DNA of 64,000 nt from Prorocentrum cordatum (Eukaryota; Sar; Dinophyceae; Prorocentrales; Prorocentraceae). A model generated the notes under the pieces. The model was not told where the DNA came from and made no database searches. It was given only the letters and a program-made list of their open reading frames with translations. Shown piece by piece: positions 24,357 to 32,508 of the stretch (position 1 is the first letter of the stretch; the number at the start of each line of letters is the position of its first letter). The translations under genes and the position numbers were made by a program. The DNA lies in contig CAUYUJ010014763.1 in the NCBI GenBank assembly GCA_963575745.1, positions 83,501 through 147,500 of the forward strand, in the 5' to 3' direction.

Positions 24357-25673
24357 CTACCTGCACGTGCCCACACTACCCAACTTCCGTTTGGTGCGGC
24401 TAGCCGAGGGTGGGAGTCGAGCAGAGCGAGACACGGGAGGGCCAAAATATTCAAGAATCTGCGCTGGGAGCCGCTGTGATATCTTCTCAGAAAGCTGCAG
24501 CTGCTGGCGAGAGAGCGAGGACCGATTGCGGAGCATCCCCGCTGGCTTTGAATAACGCAGCACAGAAGATCGGCTGAGCCACCTCCCTCGAGCCTGGAGC
24601 CTGTCAGCATCATCTTTAAACCACCAAGCATCGTGACTAGGACCGGCATGCCGAAAGGCATGAGGCGTGAGGGGAAGCTTCTCAGAAAAATGCGATCGGC
24701 GAAACTGGCGGCACAACTGTTCCCTTTGAGCGAGTGAGAGGTCGAGGAGAGGACCGGAGGTGGAGGATCGGGCGAGGGTGAGGACAAGCTTGGAGACCCA
24801 CTCCCTATCATGAGCGCCCACTACTGTTGAAACATCATACTGGAAATTTTTCGCGGGCACATCCTGCGAGGCTGGGGCAACCGTCACGACGACCGGGTCT
24901 CCTGCACGACGCGGCAGCGAGACGCGGTCAGCGGCCAGCTGCAGGGCTTCCGTCGGCCGGAGGTAACAGTCCACGGCGATCCAACCGGCAGCGGCGGCCA
25001 CCTTGCCCAGGTGCCCGCAGTTGTGGAACCAGAAGTCTGTGCAGAGCCAGATGATCTCCAGCGGCAACGAGTCCCTCACCTTGTCGGGGTTCGCTCGGCC
25101 AAAACCGTGGAGGGCAGCACGAGCGAGAGGGAGCGTCGCCGGCGATCGGGCTGGCAACCCGATGCAGTAGGCCGTGCCGAACACGGCGTACCGGGCGGCG
25201 CTCACGCTGTCGCCGCGAAGGAACAGCATGTCGAGGTAGCCGCCGAGGACGCGGTAACACCCGTCAGCGGTGGCGGGCAGCTGCCCGTGGAGGCCCGCCC
25301 AGGCCCGCACGTCAGAGAAGGCCCGGCGGTAGGCCGACGCCGTGGCAGGCCGCACAGCCGCCCGCCTGCAGACGCCCGGCTCGGACCCGTGGTGGCGCTC
25401 GCGCGCGGCAGCGCGGCGCCGCCGCTCTCGCCGCTGCTCGTCGGGCTCGACGATGGGCGGCAAAGGCCTCGAGCTCGACGGTCCAGTGGTCCCCGTCCCA
25501 ATGCTCGATCGCGCCCTCCCAGCCGAGCCGACACCTCGACCCGACTGGCGCGAGGTCCACGCGTCGCCCGCCGGGCCAGCTCTCGACGCCCGCCGCGGCT
25601 GCCAGGCGTCGCTCCCAGCAGGCGGCGAGGGGAGCCTCCCGCGCCTGGCGCCAGGCCCTCGGCGGGGCGGCAT
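24357..25673 (-). CDS. Tyrosine recombinase of DIRS-like element
   Basis: 438 residues from the ATG at 25673. It overlaps the 3' end of the polymerase ORF by 362 bp in another frame. The first 100 residues are Arg/Pro-rich. The core-binding part begins near ATASAYRRAFSDVRAWA. The catalytic set of tyrosine recombinases is visible: Arg239 in CYLRPTEALQL, His338 and Arg341 in TPHAFRHAG, Trp365 in RGRWLSRSS and the nucleophile Tyr374 in VLRYSKP. Its expected job is to integrate the circular double-stranded DNA copy by site-specific recombination, in place of an integrase. A longer frame extends upstream to 30350, but that portion is the out-of-frame shadow of the other two ORFs. The C-terminal 60 residues are basic and unassigned. 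Confidence 0.88.
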   Translation of the reverse strand: MPPRRGPGARRGRLPSPPAGSDAWQPRRASRAGPAGDAWTSRQSGRGVGSAGRARSSIGTGTTGPSSSRPLPPIVEPDEQRRERRRRAAARERHHGSEPGVCRRAAVRPATASAYRRAFSDVRAWAGLHGQLPATADGCYRVLGGYLDMLFLRGDSVSAARYAVFGTAYCIGLPARSPATLPLARAALHGFGRANPDKVRDSLPLEIIWLCTDFWFHNCGHLGKVAAAAGWIAVDCYLRPTEALQLAADRVSLPRRAGDPVVVTVAPASQDVPAKNFQYDVSTVVGAHDREWVSKLVLTLARSSTSGPLLDLSLAQREQLCRQFRRSHFSEKLPLTPHAFRHAGPSHDAWWFKDDADRLQARGRWLSRSSVLRYSKPAGMLRNRSSLSRQQLQLSEKISQRLPAQILEYFGPPVSRSARLPPSASRTKRKLGSVGTCR

Positions 25674-28600
25674 GCCCGAGCACGTCTGCAAGAGCGCGGC
25701 ACAGCTCAGGAGGATAAGCCGCAGCGTAGGCGGTGCGCCACTCCGAGGGCTGGCCCGCCAGTCGGACTTTCCCCTGGAGCCGGACGTGCGGTGCCCCGGG
25801 GCACGGGCAGCGCCGCGCGAGCCCCCCGGCGGAGGGCAGGGTGGTGGCGATGGCCGTCGGCTTCTTCCAGGGGGCGCCGAACGCGCACATGTCGAAGACC
25901 AGGTGCGCGGCGCCGAGCTTCCTGAGGGCTCGGGCGACCCCTCGGTGCTGGAACAGCCGCGACCGGGCGGGGTTCTCCAGCACCACGTGGACGCCCATGC
26001 GGTAGCAGAGCTCAAGGATGCGAACGGTGAAATCGACGCACCTCGTCGAAGGCGGAGAAGCCAACCCAGTAGTCCGGGCCGGTGTCCACCCCGTGCACGG
26101 CGTGCCGAGCAGAACGGCCCAGATGGCCCCCGCCCGAATCCACCGCACAACTTCTGTAGCAACTTTGCGATTGAGAAGATCGTGATGCCGACCGTGGCGC
26201 ACATCGACAGGAACTGCGACGCGGAGGCCCAGCTCGGCGGCGGCCGCGGTCGCCCGCCCGCACCCGGCAAAGAGCTCCACGACGGCGGGCCGGGCCCGAG
26301 CGACGTCAGGGACTCGGCGGCCTCCAGCTCGCGCTCGGCCGTCAGGTGGCCCCCGCAGGGTTCCTGACCGCGCCGGGCGGCCCATGAAGTCCTGCTGTCG
26401 GTCGTGGTCCGCCTCGGGGACGGCGCCGGGGGAGGCAGCCGACGGTCCCAGGACCCTGGGCCCGGCGCCCGCGGCAGCCTCGCGCGGGCCCCGGGGCTCA
26501 GGAGCCGACCGCTCCCACTCTGGTCCGACGGCGGCCGCGAGGGGAAGCCCGCGAAGGCCCGCGCCTGAAACGCGCTGGCCAGGGCGCAGCCACCCTTGGT
26601 AGGCGAGCCTCGAGTCCTCGTCGGACGGGTTCCTGTCGGTCTCCACGTAGCGCCGGTGCCAGTACAGGCCGCCGGCGAGCTGCGCGGCCGCTGCGCGCCG
26701 TACCAGCCCCAGCAGCTCCGCGTCCCGCGCCCGCCCTCGATCAAAGGCGAGGGTCTCCGCGAGGTTGTCCCCGAAGCTGAGGACGTGGTGGCCGTGCGAG
26801 CTCGGCTGCTCCAGCTCGCGGTGGAGCCCGAGGAGGGCGGCCCGCGCCTCCTTGCAGTGGATGGCGGCCTTCCGCCTCCAGCGACCCACCACCAGGCGCC
26901 TCCACCGCCTCGGCTCCACGAACGAGTCGGCGACCATGGGGACGAGGCCGGTGACCTCCCGCTGCACGCGCGGCTGCTTGCTGTGGTGCCGGTCGCCCGC
27001 GCGAACGACGCCCGGCTGCTCGTCGAGCTCGCGCTGGAGCGCAGAGTCCAGCTCCTCGTCGACCCACTCGGAGAACGAGCCGGGGGCCGGGGGGCCCGCC
27101 ACCAGGCAGCCGCGCAGCGTCTCCAGGTCGGCTCGAGCCGTCGAGTCCGTCGGCTCCACGAAGCGCCAACGCTCACGCCAGACCGCAGTTGGCCAGAGCT
27201 CGGCGGGCGACGCCTCGGCGCAGTGAAGCGCGTACCCCTCCGTCGACGCATCGCTGCAGTAACAGCGGGGCAGCATGGGCGCCGCGACGTCCACGTGCGA
27301 GAAGTGCACCAGCCCACGGGCAACCGCCAGCTCGTCCAGCACCGCGGGCGGCAGCCGGACCACGTCGCGACCACCAGTGCCCACGAACCTGTACGCCTCG
27401 CCGAAGCAGGCGAGGGCGCACCGCCGCAGGCTGAAGTGGTGCGCGAGATGGCCGAGGAGCTGCCGCACGTGGTCCCGGCTGAGCGACCTCCTGCGCAGCA
27501 CCTCGCCGAGAGCCAGCCAGAGGCGCCAGGAACGCGTCGGCTTCTGGCGGGCCCACCGCCGGGCCCCGTCGAACAGGAGCCCGATGGCTTCAAAGTCCTG
27601 CGTCGGATCCACCCGCTCGTGGAGCACGAAGCCGGCCTTCTCGAGCTCGTCCACCACCTTCTGGTGCAGGGCGGCCACGGTGCTCCTGTCGGAGCCGAGG
27701 ACGTTGGCGTTGTCCACGTACGGCGCGCAGACCGCGACTCCCGGGCCCAGCGGAGGCGGCGGCTGCCTGTCGCCGACCAGCACCGACGGCAGGCCCAGCG
27801 CCTCCTGCGCGCGTCTGCACGCCAGCGAGACGGCGCTGTGGCAGAAGTAGAGCGCCCAGCTCCACCCCATCGGCAACCCGCCGAAGCAAGCCTCCAGCGG
27901 GGTCTCCGGGGAGACCGGCACGTCGTGCCCGACCTCGGGGTCGAAGACGGCGTCGACCCCGACGTCGCCGGCGAGCCTGACGCGCCCCAGGCCGAAGTAG
28001 TGCGACACCGTCGGCGCCAGGAACTGGTAGAAGCCGTCCTGCAGGTCCACGGAGGCGCCCCACAGCGATGTCCCCTCCGCGGCGGCCTCGCCCACGTACG
28101 CCGGGTCGAGTACCAGCGACGCCATCGCGCTGTTGGTGGCGAGCCGCGAGTGTGGCGCTCGCCTGTGGAGCGCGTTGGCTGGCCGGCAGTCCAGCACCAT
28201 ACGCAGCATGCCCGTCTTCTTCTGCACGAAGAAGATCCCTGCTCGAGAGATGACCTTCCTCCGGTAGGTGATGAGCCCCGCCGCCTCCAGCTTCTCGAGG
28301 AGCCCGTCCAGCTGGTGGCGGCTGCGGAGGAGGCGCTGGTCCCAGTGCGGCAGGGTCGCTTCCTCCGGGAGCTCGTCGGAGCCGAGGGCGATCCGCTCGG
28401 GGTGGAGCAGGAACTCGCGAGCCTCGTCGTCCACCAGGTCCGCGGTGTCCCGCGGCCGGAGGGCTCCTCGAGTGACCGTGAGCTTCGTGCTGTCGTACGG
28501 CGCGACGCTGATCGAGACGTCCGGGTCGTACATGTCCTTTGTCTTGAGAATCTCCTTGAGCGCCCCGTCTGGGCACAGATCAAACTCGTCAGGCCTGGGA

Positions 28601-28878
28601 CCAGCAGCAGATGCTGTGGTCGCCAGGCGGCGCCAGACGGCCTGCTGGCATGGCGGCAGCTGGCCCCCTGGCGGGTGGTGGTCAGGCCTCCGCGGCGGCG
28701 GAAGACCCTTGGCCCGGGCGCCGGCCAGAGCGTTGAGCGAGGCGGCCGCGTCGATGGCGAGCTCCCGCCCCGTCCCGTCCAGCGCGCCGAACACGTCGGC
28801 GACGGAGGCCGACCGTTGCCCTCGGGCGCCACGCGGCAGCACCAAAGGAAAAGCGCCCCGAGGAGGACGCAGCGCCAT
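25312..28878 (-). CDS. DIRS-like polyprotein: RT, RNase H, C5-methyltransferase-like
   Basis: 1188 residues from the ATG at 28878, 76 bp after the gag-like ORF ends. Reverse transcriptase: RAGIFFVQKKTGMLRMVLDC, motif A SVDLQDGFYQF (about residue 280), motif B GGLPMGWSWALYF, motif C APYVDNANVLG (about 385-395), which has YVDN where YxDD is usual. RNase H: YCSDAST (about 540), CKEARAALLGL, SFGDNLAETL and DRNPSDEDSR give the D-E-D-D set. Methyltransferase-like: VVELFAGCGRATAAA (about 865, SAM-binding type), LLGTPCTGWTP (about 925, with Cys where C5-methyltransferases have the catalytic Cys), VVLENPARSRLF (about 965) and MCAFGAPWKKPT. Known DIRS elements carry an N6-adenine-type domain at this position, so the cytosine-like motifs are unusual. 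Whether it methylates DNA cannot be read from the sequence. Confidence 0.87.
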   Translation of the reverse strand: MALRPPRGAFPLVLPRGARGQRSASVADVFGALDGTGRELAIDAAASLNALAGARAKGLPPPRRPDHHPPGGQLPPCQQAVWRRLATTASAAGPRPDEFDLCPDGALKEILKTKDMYDPDVSISVAPYDSTKLTVTRGALRPRDTADLVDDEAREFLLHPERIALGSDELPEEATLPHWDQRLLRSRHQLDGLLEKLEAAGLITYRRKVISRAGIFFVQKKTGMLRMVLDCRPANALHRRAPHSRLATNSAMASLVLDPAYVGEAAAEGTSLWGASVDLQDGFYQFLAPTVSHYFGLGRVRLAGDVGVDAVFDPEVGHDVPVSPETPLEACFGGLPMGWSWALYFCHSAVSLACRRAQEALGLPSVLVGDRQPPPPLGPGVAVCAPYVDNANVLGSDRSTVAALHQKVVDELEKAGFVLHERVDPTQDFEAIGLLFDGARRWARQKPTRSWRLWLALGEVLRRRSLSRDHVRQLLGHLAHHFSLRRCALACFGEAYRFVGTGGRDVVRLPPAVLDELAVARGLVHFSHVDVAAPMLPRCYCSDASTEGYALHCAEASPAELWPTAVWRERWRFVEPTDSTARADLETLRGCLVAGPPAPGSFSEWVDEELDSALQRELDEQPGVVRAGDRHHSKQPRVQREVTGLVPMVADSFVEPRRWRRLVVGRWRRKAAIHCKEARAALLGLHRELEQPSSHGHHVLSFGDNLAETLAFDRGRARDAELLGLVRRAAAAQLAGGLYWHRRYVETDRNPSDEDSRLAYQGWLRPGQRVSGAGLRGLPLAAAVGPEWERSAPEPRGPREAAAGAGPRVLGPSAASPGAVPEADHDRQQDFMGRPARSGTLRGPPDGRARAGGRRVPDVARARPAVVELFAGCGRATAAAAELGLRVAVPVDVRHGRHHDLLNRKVATEVVRWIRAGAIWAVLLGTPCTGWTPARTTGLASPPSTRCVDFTVRILELCYRMGVHVVLENPARSRLFQHRGVARALRKLGAAHLVFDMCAFGAPWKKPTAIATTLPSAGGLARRCPCPGAPHVRLQGKVRLAGQPSEWRTAYAAAYPPELCRALADVLGHAAPPRAWRQAREAPLAACWERRLAAAAGVESWPGGRRVDLAPVGSRCRLGWEGAIEHWDGDHWTVELEAFAAHRRARRAAARAAAPRCRARAPPRVRAGRLQAGGCAACHGVGLPPGLL

Positions 28879-28954
28879 CCCGCGCAGCGCCGAGCCCGCC
28901 GAGGGCCCGCGTGCACCGGCGGCGACTGGGGATGGGGACGCCCCCTGCCCCCTG

Positions 28955-30094
28955 CTACTTGCCTCCTCCAGGCTGGCCCTTCTTGCCGGTCTCCTCGGCG
29001 AAGAGCCTCTGCTGCTTCAAAGTGAACGCCTCTGCCTTCTGCTCCTCCGCGATGAACTTCGCGAAGTCCCCTGTCGTGACCGGCGCGCCGACGTCCGGCC
29101 GGCTCGCCAGCATCACCTCCAGGCCCCTGAAGTCGGGCGACTTGGGGTTGCGGTGGACCCCCCGCTCCAGGAACAGCACCCTCCTGGCGAGCGCCTCCGC
29201 GCCCGCGAGCTGGTACGCGTCGACCTGGTCGAAGCACACCAAGTGGTGCAGGATGGACACCAGCGACGCATGATGGTGCGAGACCGCGCTCTCCCTGGCG
29301 ATGCCGCTCATGCGAACCCAGTGCTCGTGATACGCCGAGAGGTCCTCCCCGCTCGCGCGGATGTTCGTCAGCAGCTCGACCACCGCCGACGGCCCGCGGA
29401 AGGGCCAGTCGTCGCCCGCCGCCCCCGAGCCCGCAGAGCCAGCTGCACCAGCGGCAGGCGGCCGGCGCTCCTTCATCTCGGCGAGGGCGTCGCGGAAGCT
29501 GAGCGCCCGATGCCCGCGAGCGTCGCGCTCGATCGCCAGCACCCTGGGGTCGCGGCCGGCCCCCGAGCGCTTCTCCTCGATCCACGCGCTCAAATCTGAC
29601 ATCTGGACCCGCTCGACGGCCGTCCACCTGCCGTCGTCGATCTGGGCCAGGGCGGCCGAGCCCCTCTGGACGAAGCGAGTCGGGTTGAGGGTGATCGGCA
29701 CCGCGACTGCCTCCCCGAACGAGTCGGCGCCTGGGTCCGCCACCACCCACTGCGCCTGCGCTGCCCCAGGGGCGGGCACCACGCCGCCCAGGAGCCCCGC
29801 CAGCGCTGTGGCCTGGCGTTGCAGCTCCGCCAGCTCCTCCTCCGTGAGGGGGTCGAAGAGGAACACGTTGTTCCGAACCCGGTCGGGCACGGGGCAGCCG
29901 CGCGTGAGGGGGACGACCTGGTGCCCGGCGAGGTCGATCACCTGCACCGAGTGGGTTGGCGTCGCCCCCGCCCACTTCGCGCCATCTGGCAGCTTCGCCA
30001 GCAAAACGCGGTGGTGCCACCGAAAGTTCGGGTCGTCGTCGTAGTTGATCGCCACCTGGGGTGGCTCGATGTCCAGCGCCACCTGCGCCATCAC
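28955..30094 (-). CDS. gag-like ORF1 of DIRS-like element
   Basis: 379 residues, starting with two Met at 30094, between the leader relict and the polymerase ORF. Its composition is normal protein, unlike the Arg/Gly/Pro-rich overlapping frames. Contents: an N-terminal region with PNFRWHHRVLLAKLPDGAKW, a linker near residue 210 rich in Ala/Gly, a helical segment VVELLTNIRASGEDLSAYHE with following Cys/His residues, and a C-terminal Lys/Glu-rich tail ending in GKKGQPGGGK. No zinc knuckle is visible. By position I infer a nucleocapsid-type protein that packages the element RNA. I recognise no domain by sequence. Confidence 0.7.
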   Translation of the reverse strand: MMAQVALDIEPPQVAINYDDDPNFRWHHRVLLAKLPDGAKWAGATPTHSVQVIDLAGHQVVPLTRGCPVPDRVRNNVFLFDPLTEEELAELQRQATALAGLLGGVVPAPGAAQAQWVVADPGADSFGEAVAVPITLNPTRFVQRGSAALAQIDDGRWTAVERVQMSDLSAWIEEKRSGAGRDPRVLAIERDARGHRALSFRDALAEMKERRPPAAGAAGSAGSGAAGDDWPFRGPSAVVELLTNIRASGEDLSAYHEHWVRMSGIARESAVSHHHASLVSILHHLVCFDQVDAYQLAGAEALARRVLFLERGVHRNPKSPDFRGLEVMLASRPDVGAPVTTGDFAKFIAEEQKAEAFTLKQQRLFAEETGKKGQPGGGK

Positions 30095-30642
30095 AGCTTG
30101 CGGCTCCGCGGCCGCCAGGTCTCAATCTCCGATGGCGTCGTCGATCCCGACGGCGAAGTCGCGCCCGCTGCAGTGAGCGCCAGAGGAGAGCTCCCAGCAG
30201 CACGAAGAGGACGGCCAGGCTCGAGAGGCTGGAGGGGGGCGGCCGGGCCCTCTCCAAAGCTGGCGCCGCCAGCGGCAGCCCCAGCGACGCGGCCGTGACC
30301 CCACAGCCGGCAGGCGCGGGCCCCGTACAGGCCGAGCGCGCCGATGACAAGGCCGCCGAGGGCCCACCACGCGCCCGTCCAGCCGCCTCCGCAGCTGAGA
30401 GACGGGCAGGCCGGCGCGACCAGCGCCGGGCACGCCGGCACCACCGGCGCCGGGCAGGCCGGGCACGCCGGCGGGGCGCACGCGGGACAAGGAGGGCAGG
30501 CGGCCTCCTCCCACGTGCAGTGGCCGACGCGCGCGTCGGCAGCCGGCTGCGCCGGCTCAGGGGAGCCCAGCCACGAGCCGGCGAAGGCGCCCAGCGAGGC
30601 GGCTATCGCGGCGAACGGGCTGGAGCGAAGCATACACCCTGG
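30095..30642. other. 5' leader of DIRS-like element
   Basis: About 550 bp between the leader relict and the gag-like start. Frames are open on both strands but are Ala/Pro/Gly-rich and GC-driven. I take it as untranslated leader or a short unrecognised ORF. Confidence 0.4.
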
Positions 30643-30697
30643 TTTGGCTCGCTGAGCCAAAGCAGCTTGAGCCAAAATGACGTCGGGGGCGGCTACG
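30643..30697 (-). other. Split DinoSL relict plus leader-derived hairpin
   Basis: On the minus strand, CGTAGC (30692-30697) is followed, after about a dozen inserted bases, by CATTTTGGCTCAAG (30666-30679), the exact 3' fourteen bases of the spliced leader. Next comes the perfect hairpin TTTGGCTCGCTGAGCCAAA (30643-30661), whose arms resemble the leader 3' end. The orientation matches the DIRS-like ORFs, so the element appears to have been mobilised from a trans-spliced transcript at least once. Confidence 0.75.
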
Positions 30698-30725
30698 ATA
30701 GGGGAGCGATAATGTGACGCACATC

Positions 30726-30944
30726 CAATTGTTATTATTGTTAGTCGTGTTATTGTTCGTAGTATTACTACTAATGCTAATATTATTAGTCTAACCATCA
30801 CCATTACTATTATTAGTATTATTATTATTGGTATTATTAGTATTAGTATTCATAATAATATGTTTATCATTGTTATTATTAGTATTACTGTTATTATTGA
30901 TGATACTAATAATATGGTTACTATTATTAATATTACTTATGATC
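30726..30944. repeat. ATT-type triplet repeat, right flank of DIRS-like element
   Basis: TATTAG/TATTATTAG units equivalent to 23937-24168. Together they suggest insertion into one pre-existing AT-rich triplet array. Confidence 0.88.
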
Positions 30945-30945
30945 G

Positions 30946-31197
30946 TCCTCCTCCTCCTCGTCCTCCTCCTCCTCCTCCTCCTCCTCCTCCTCCCACTCCT
31001 CTTTCTCCTCCTCCTCTTCCTTCTCCTCCTCCTCCTCCGTCTCCCCCTCCCCCTCCTCCTCCTCCTCCTTCTTCTGCTTCTTCCTCCTCCTCCTCCCGCT
31101 TCCTTTTTCTCCTCCTCCTCCTCCTCCTCCTCCTCCTCCTCCTCCTCTTCCTCGTCCTCCTCCTCCTTTTTCTTCCTCCTCCTCCTCATCTTTCTCC
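30946..31197. repeat. (TCC)n tract
   Basis: A C/T-only tract of about 250 bp that mirrors the left side, where TCC also lies outside ATT. Confidence 0.93.
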
Positions 31198-31310
31198 ACC
31201 GCCGGGAGGCTGCTGAGCTTCTGCGCGGCGGGGCCTCTCTCCAGGCCTCGGGGGTCCAACGGTCTCCCTCGACGTCATGGGGCCCCACTCGTTCCACCAG
31301 AAGAAGAAAA

Positions 31311-31393
31311 ACGCTACAAACATGGAAACTTTTGGCGTTCCGCGCGGATTCAAGAACTCCGCACGGAACGCCAAACGTTTATGTTTATGGCGT
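31311..31393. repeat. Palindromic hairpin element, copy 1
   Basis: An imperfect palindrome centred near 31354. The inner arms are TTTTGGCGTTCCGCGCGGA and TCCGCACGGAACGCCAAACG, and the outer arms carry GTTTATGTTTATGGCG and its degraded complement. A second copy occurs at 49448-49537. In both places it lies a few hundred bases downstream of a TCC tract. Confidence 0.75.
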
Positions 31394-31869
31394 TTTGTCG
31401 CCTTCGGTTCACACCGGGCGCTCCGTCGCCCCATCTCGGGCACCACGGTCCTCTGCGAGCCTTGAGGCAGGGTGCCGTCGACTATACGCAAGAGTGACCC
31501 TGGATAAACGTGACCTTTGGTGCGCGGTTTTCCAGGGGCCGCGGAGGGACCAAACTGGGACCAACCACAAGCGCGCAAGACGCTACTATCGCATCAAGCT
31601 CGGCGGTTGGGGGACCCGAATGGGCCAGCACCAAGGGTCACTCTGGTGAGGGGTCACTCCTACGCGTAGATGATGTCGGCGTACCCCAGAAGTTCAATGT
31701 TGACGCCGGGGCAAACGGCTTCATGTAATTTTCGTCGGCGTCCGCAGACCGCGCCGCGTGCGCCGCTGAGCTCCAAGAGGCCTCGGCGAGAACGCCAATT
31801 CATTGATTTTACTACGGTTTTAGCCACAGGTTGGCCTCTTCTTGGGGGGGGCACTGATTGAGATGACTC
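31394..31869. other. No gene; shared 44-bp module
   Basis: Positions 31727-31770 (AATTTTCGTCGGCGTCCGC and on) match 34783-34826 with about two differences. The remainder has no coding signal. Confidence 0.55.
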
Positions 31870-32440
31870 CAAAAGCGCCTGGGGGAGCCCAAGATGACCT
31901 CCTAGATGGCTCAAGATATCCCAACATGTCTCATAGTGGCTCCCACGATACTCCAAGATGCCCCAAGACCGCTCCAAGACGGCTCCCAGTGGCCAAAGAG
32001 CCCCCCCAGGAGGCCTCGAAGAGGCCCAAACCTTAGGAAATTCGATGTGGTTGGCTTTCTCGCCTTTTCGTTCCGATGGCCATCCGAGGCCTCAAGATGG
32101 CTCCAAGATGGCCCAAGAGGGCTCCAACATAAGCTCCAGGGAGCCCCAAGACGGCCCCAAGAGCGCCTAAGAGCGCTCCAAGAGCGCCCCAAAAGGCGAT
32201 TGTTTGGGCTCCCGAGGGGCAACGCTAACTAATGCTCGCTTCGTGTTTGATCGATGTCCCCCAAGATGGCCCCAAGAGCGCTCCCAAAGCTCCCAAGAGC
32301 GCTTCAAGACGGCCCCAAGAGGCGCCAAGGAGGCCCCAACTGGCTCCCAAGATGCCTCCAAGATGTTTCCAAGAGACCCCCGGGAGGGCCCAATAAGCTC
32401 TCCGAGGCACCCAAGACGCTCCAAAAGACCTCCACTGGGG
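31870..32440 (-). repeat. Degenerate CCCAAGATGGCCC repeat
   Basis: Third and largest array of the CCAAGA/GGCC repeat, in the same orientation as 14.19-14.61 kb and opposite to 3.2-3.9 kb. Two non-repeat segments interrupt it (about 32035-32080 and 32190-32260). Confidence 0.8.
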
Positions 32441-32508
32441 GACCCTTCCTCTGTGTGCTGCCCACTTCCCTGATCGAGGCAATTCCTCTGGGCATCGTTT
32501 CTGGATGG

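Larger units (their letters stand above)
24162..30712 (-). mobile_element. DIRS-like tyrosine-recombinase retroelement
   Basis: Three minus-strand ORFs in three frames make up a DIRS-order element: gag-like, then RT-RNase H-methyltransferase-like, then an overlapping tyrosine recombinase. This matches the architecture known for DIRS1, where the recombinase ORF overlaps the polymerase ORF. No frameshift or internal stop is needed in any ORF. A DinoSL relict lies about 560 bp upstream of the gag-like start. TTATCGC at the left edge (24162-24168) and GCGATAA at the right (30706-30712) make a short inverted terminal match. The element sits between two ATT-type tracts, which are in turn flanked by TCC tracts. 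The boundaries are my estimate. Confidence 0.82.

Noticed and set aside
26596-29025. 809-codon plus-strand ORF
   Set aside because: Antisense to the DIRS-like polymerase. Open because of GC-rich codon use, and no domain is recognisable.
25674-30350. N-terminal 1560 codons of the 1997-codon minus frame over the DIRS-like element
   Set aside because: It is the out-of-frame shadow of the gag-like and polymerase ORFs, with Arg/Ser/Pro-rich composition. Only its C-terminal recombinase part is real.
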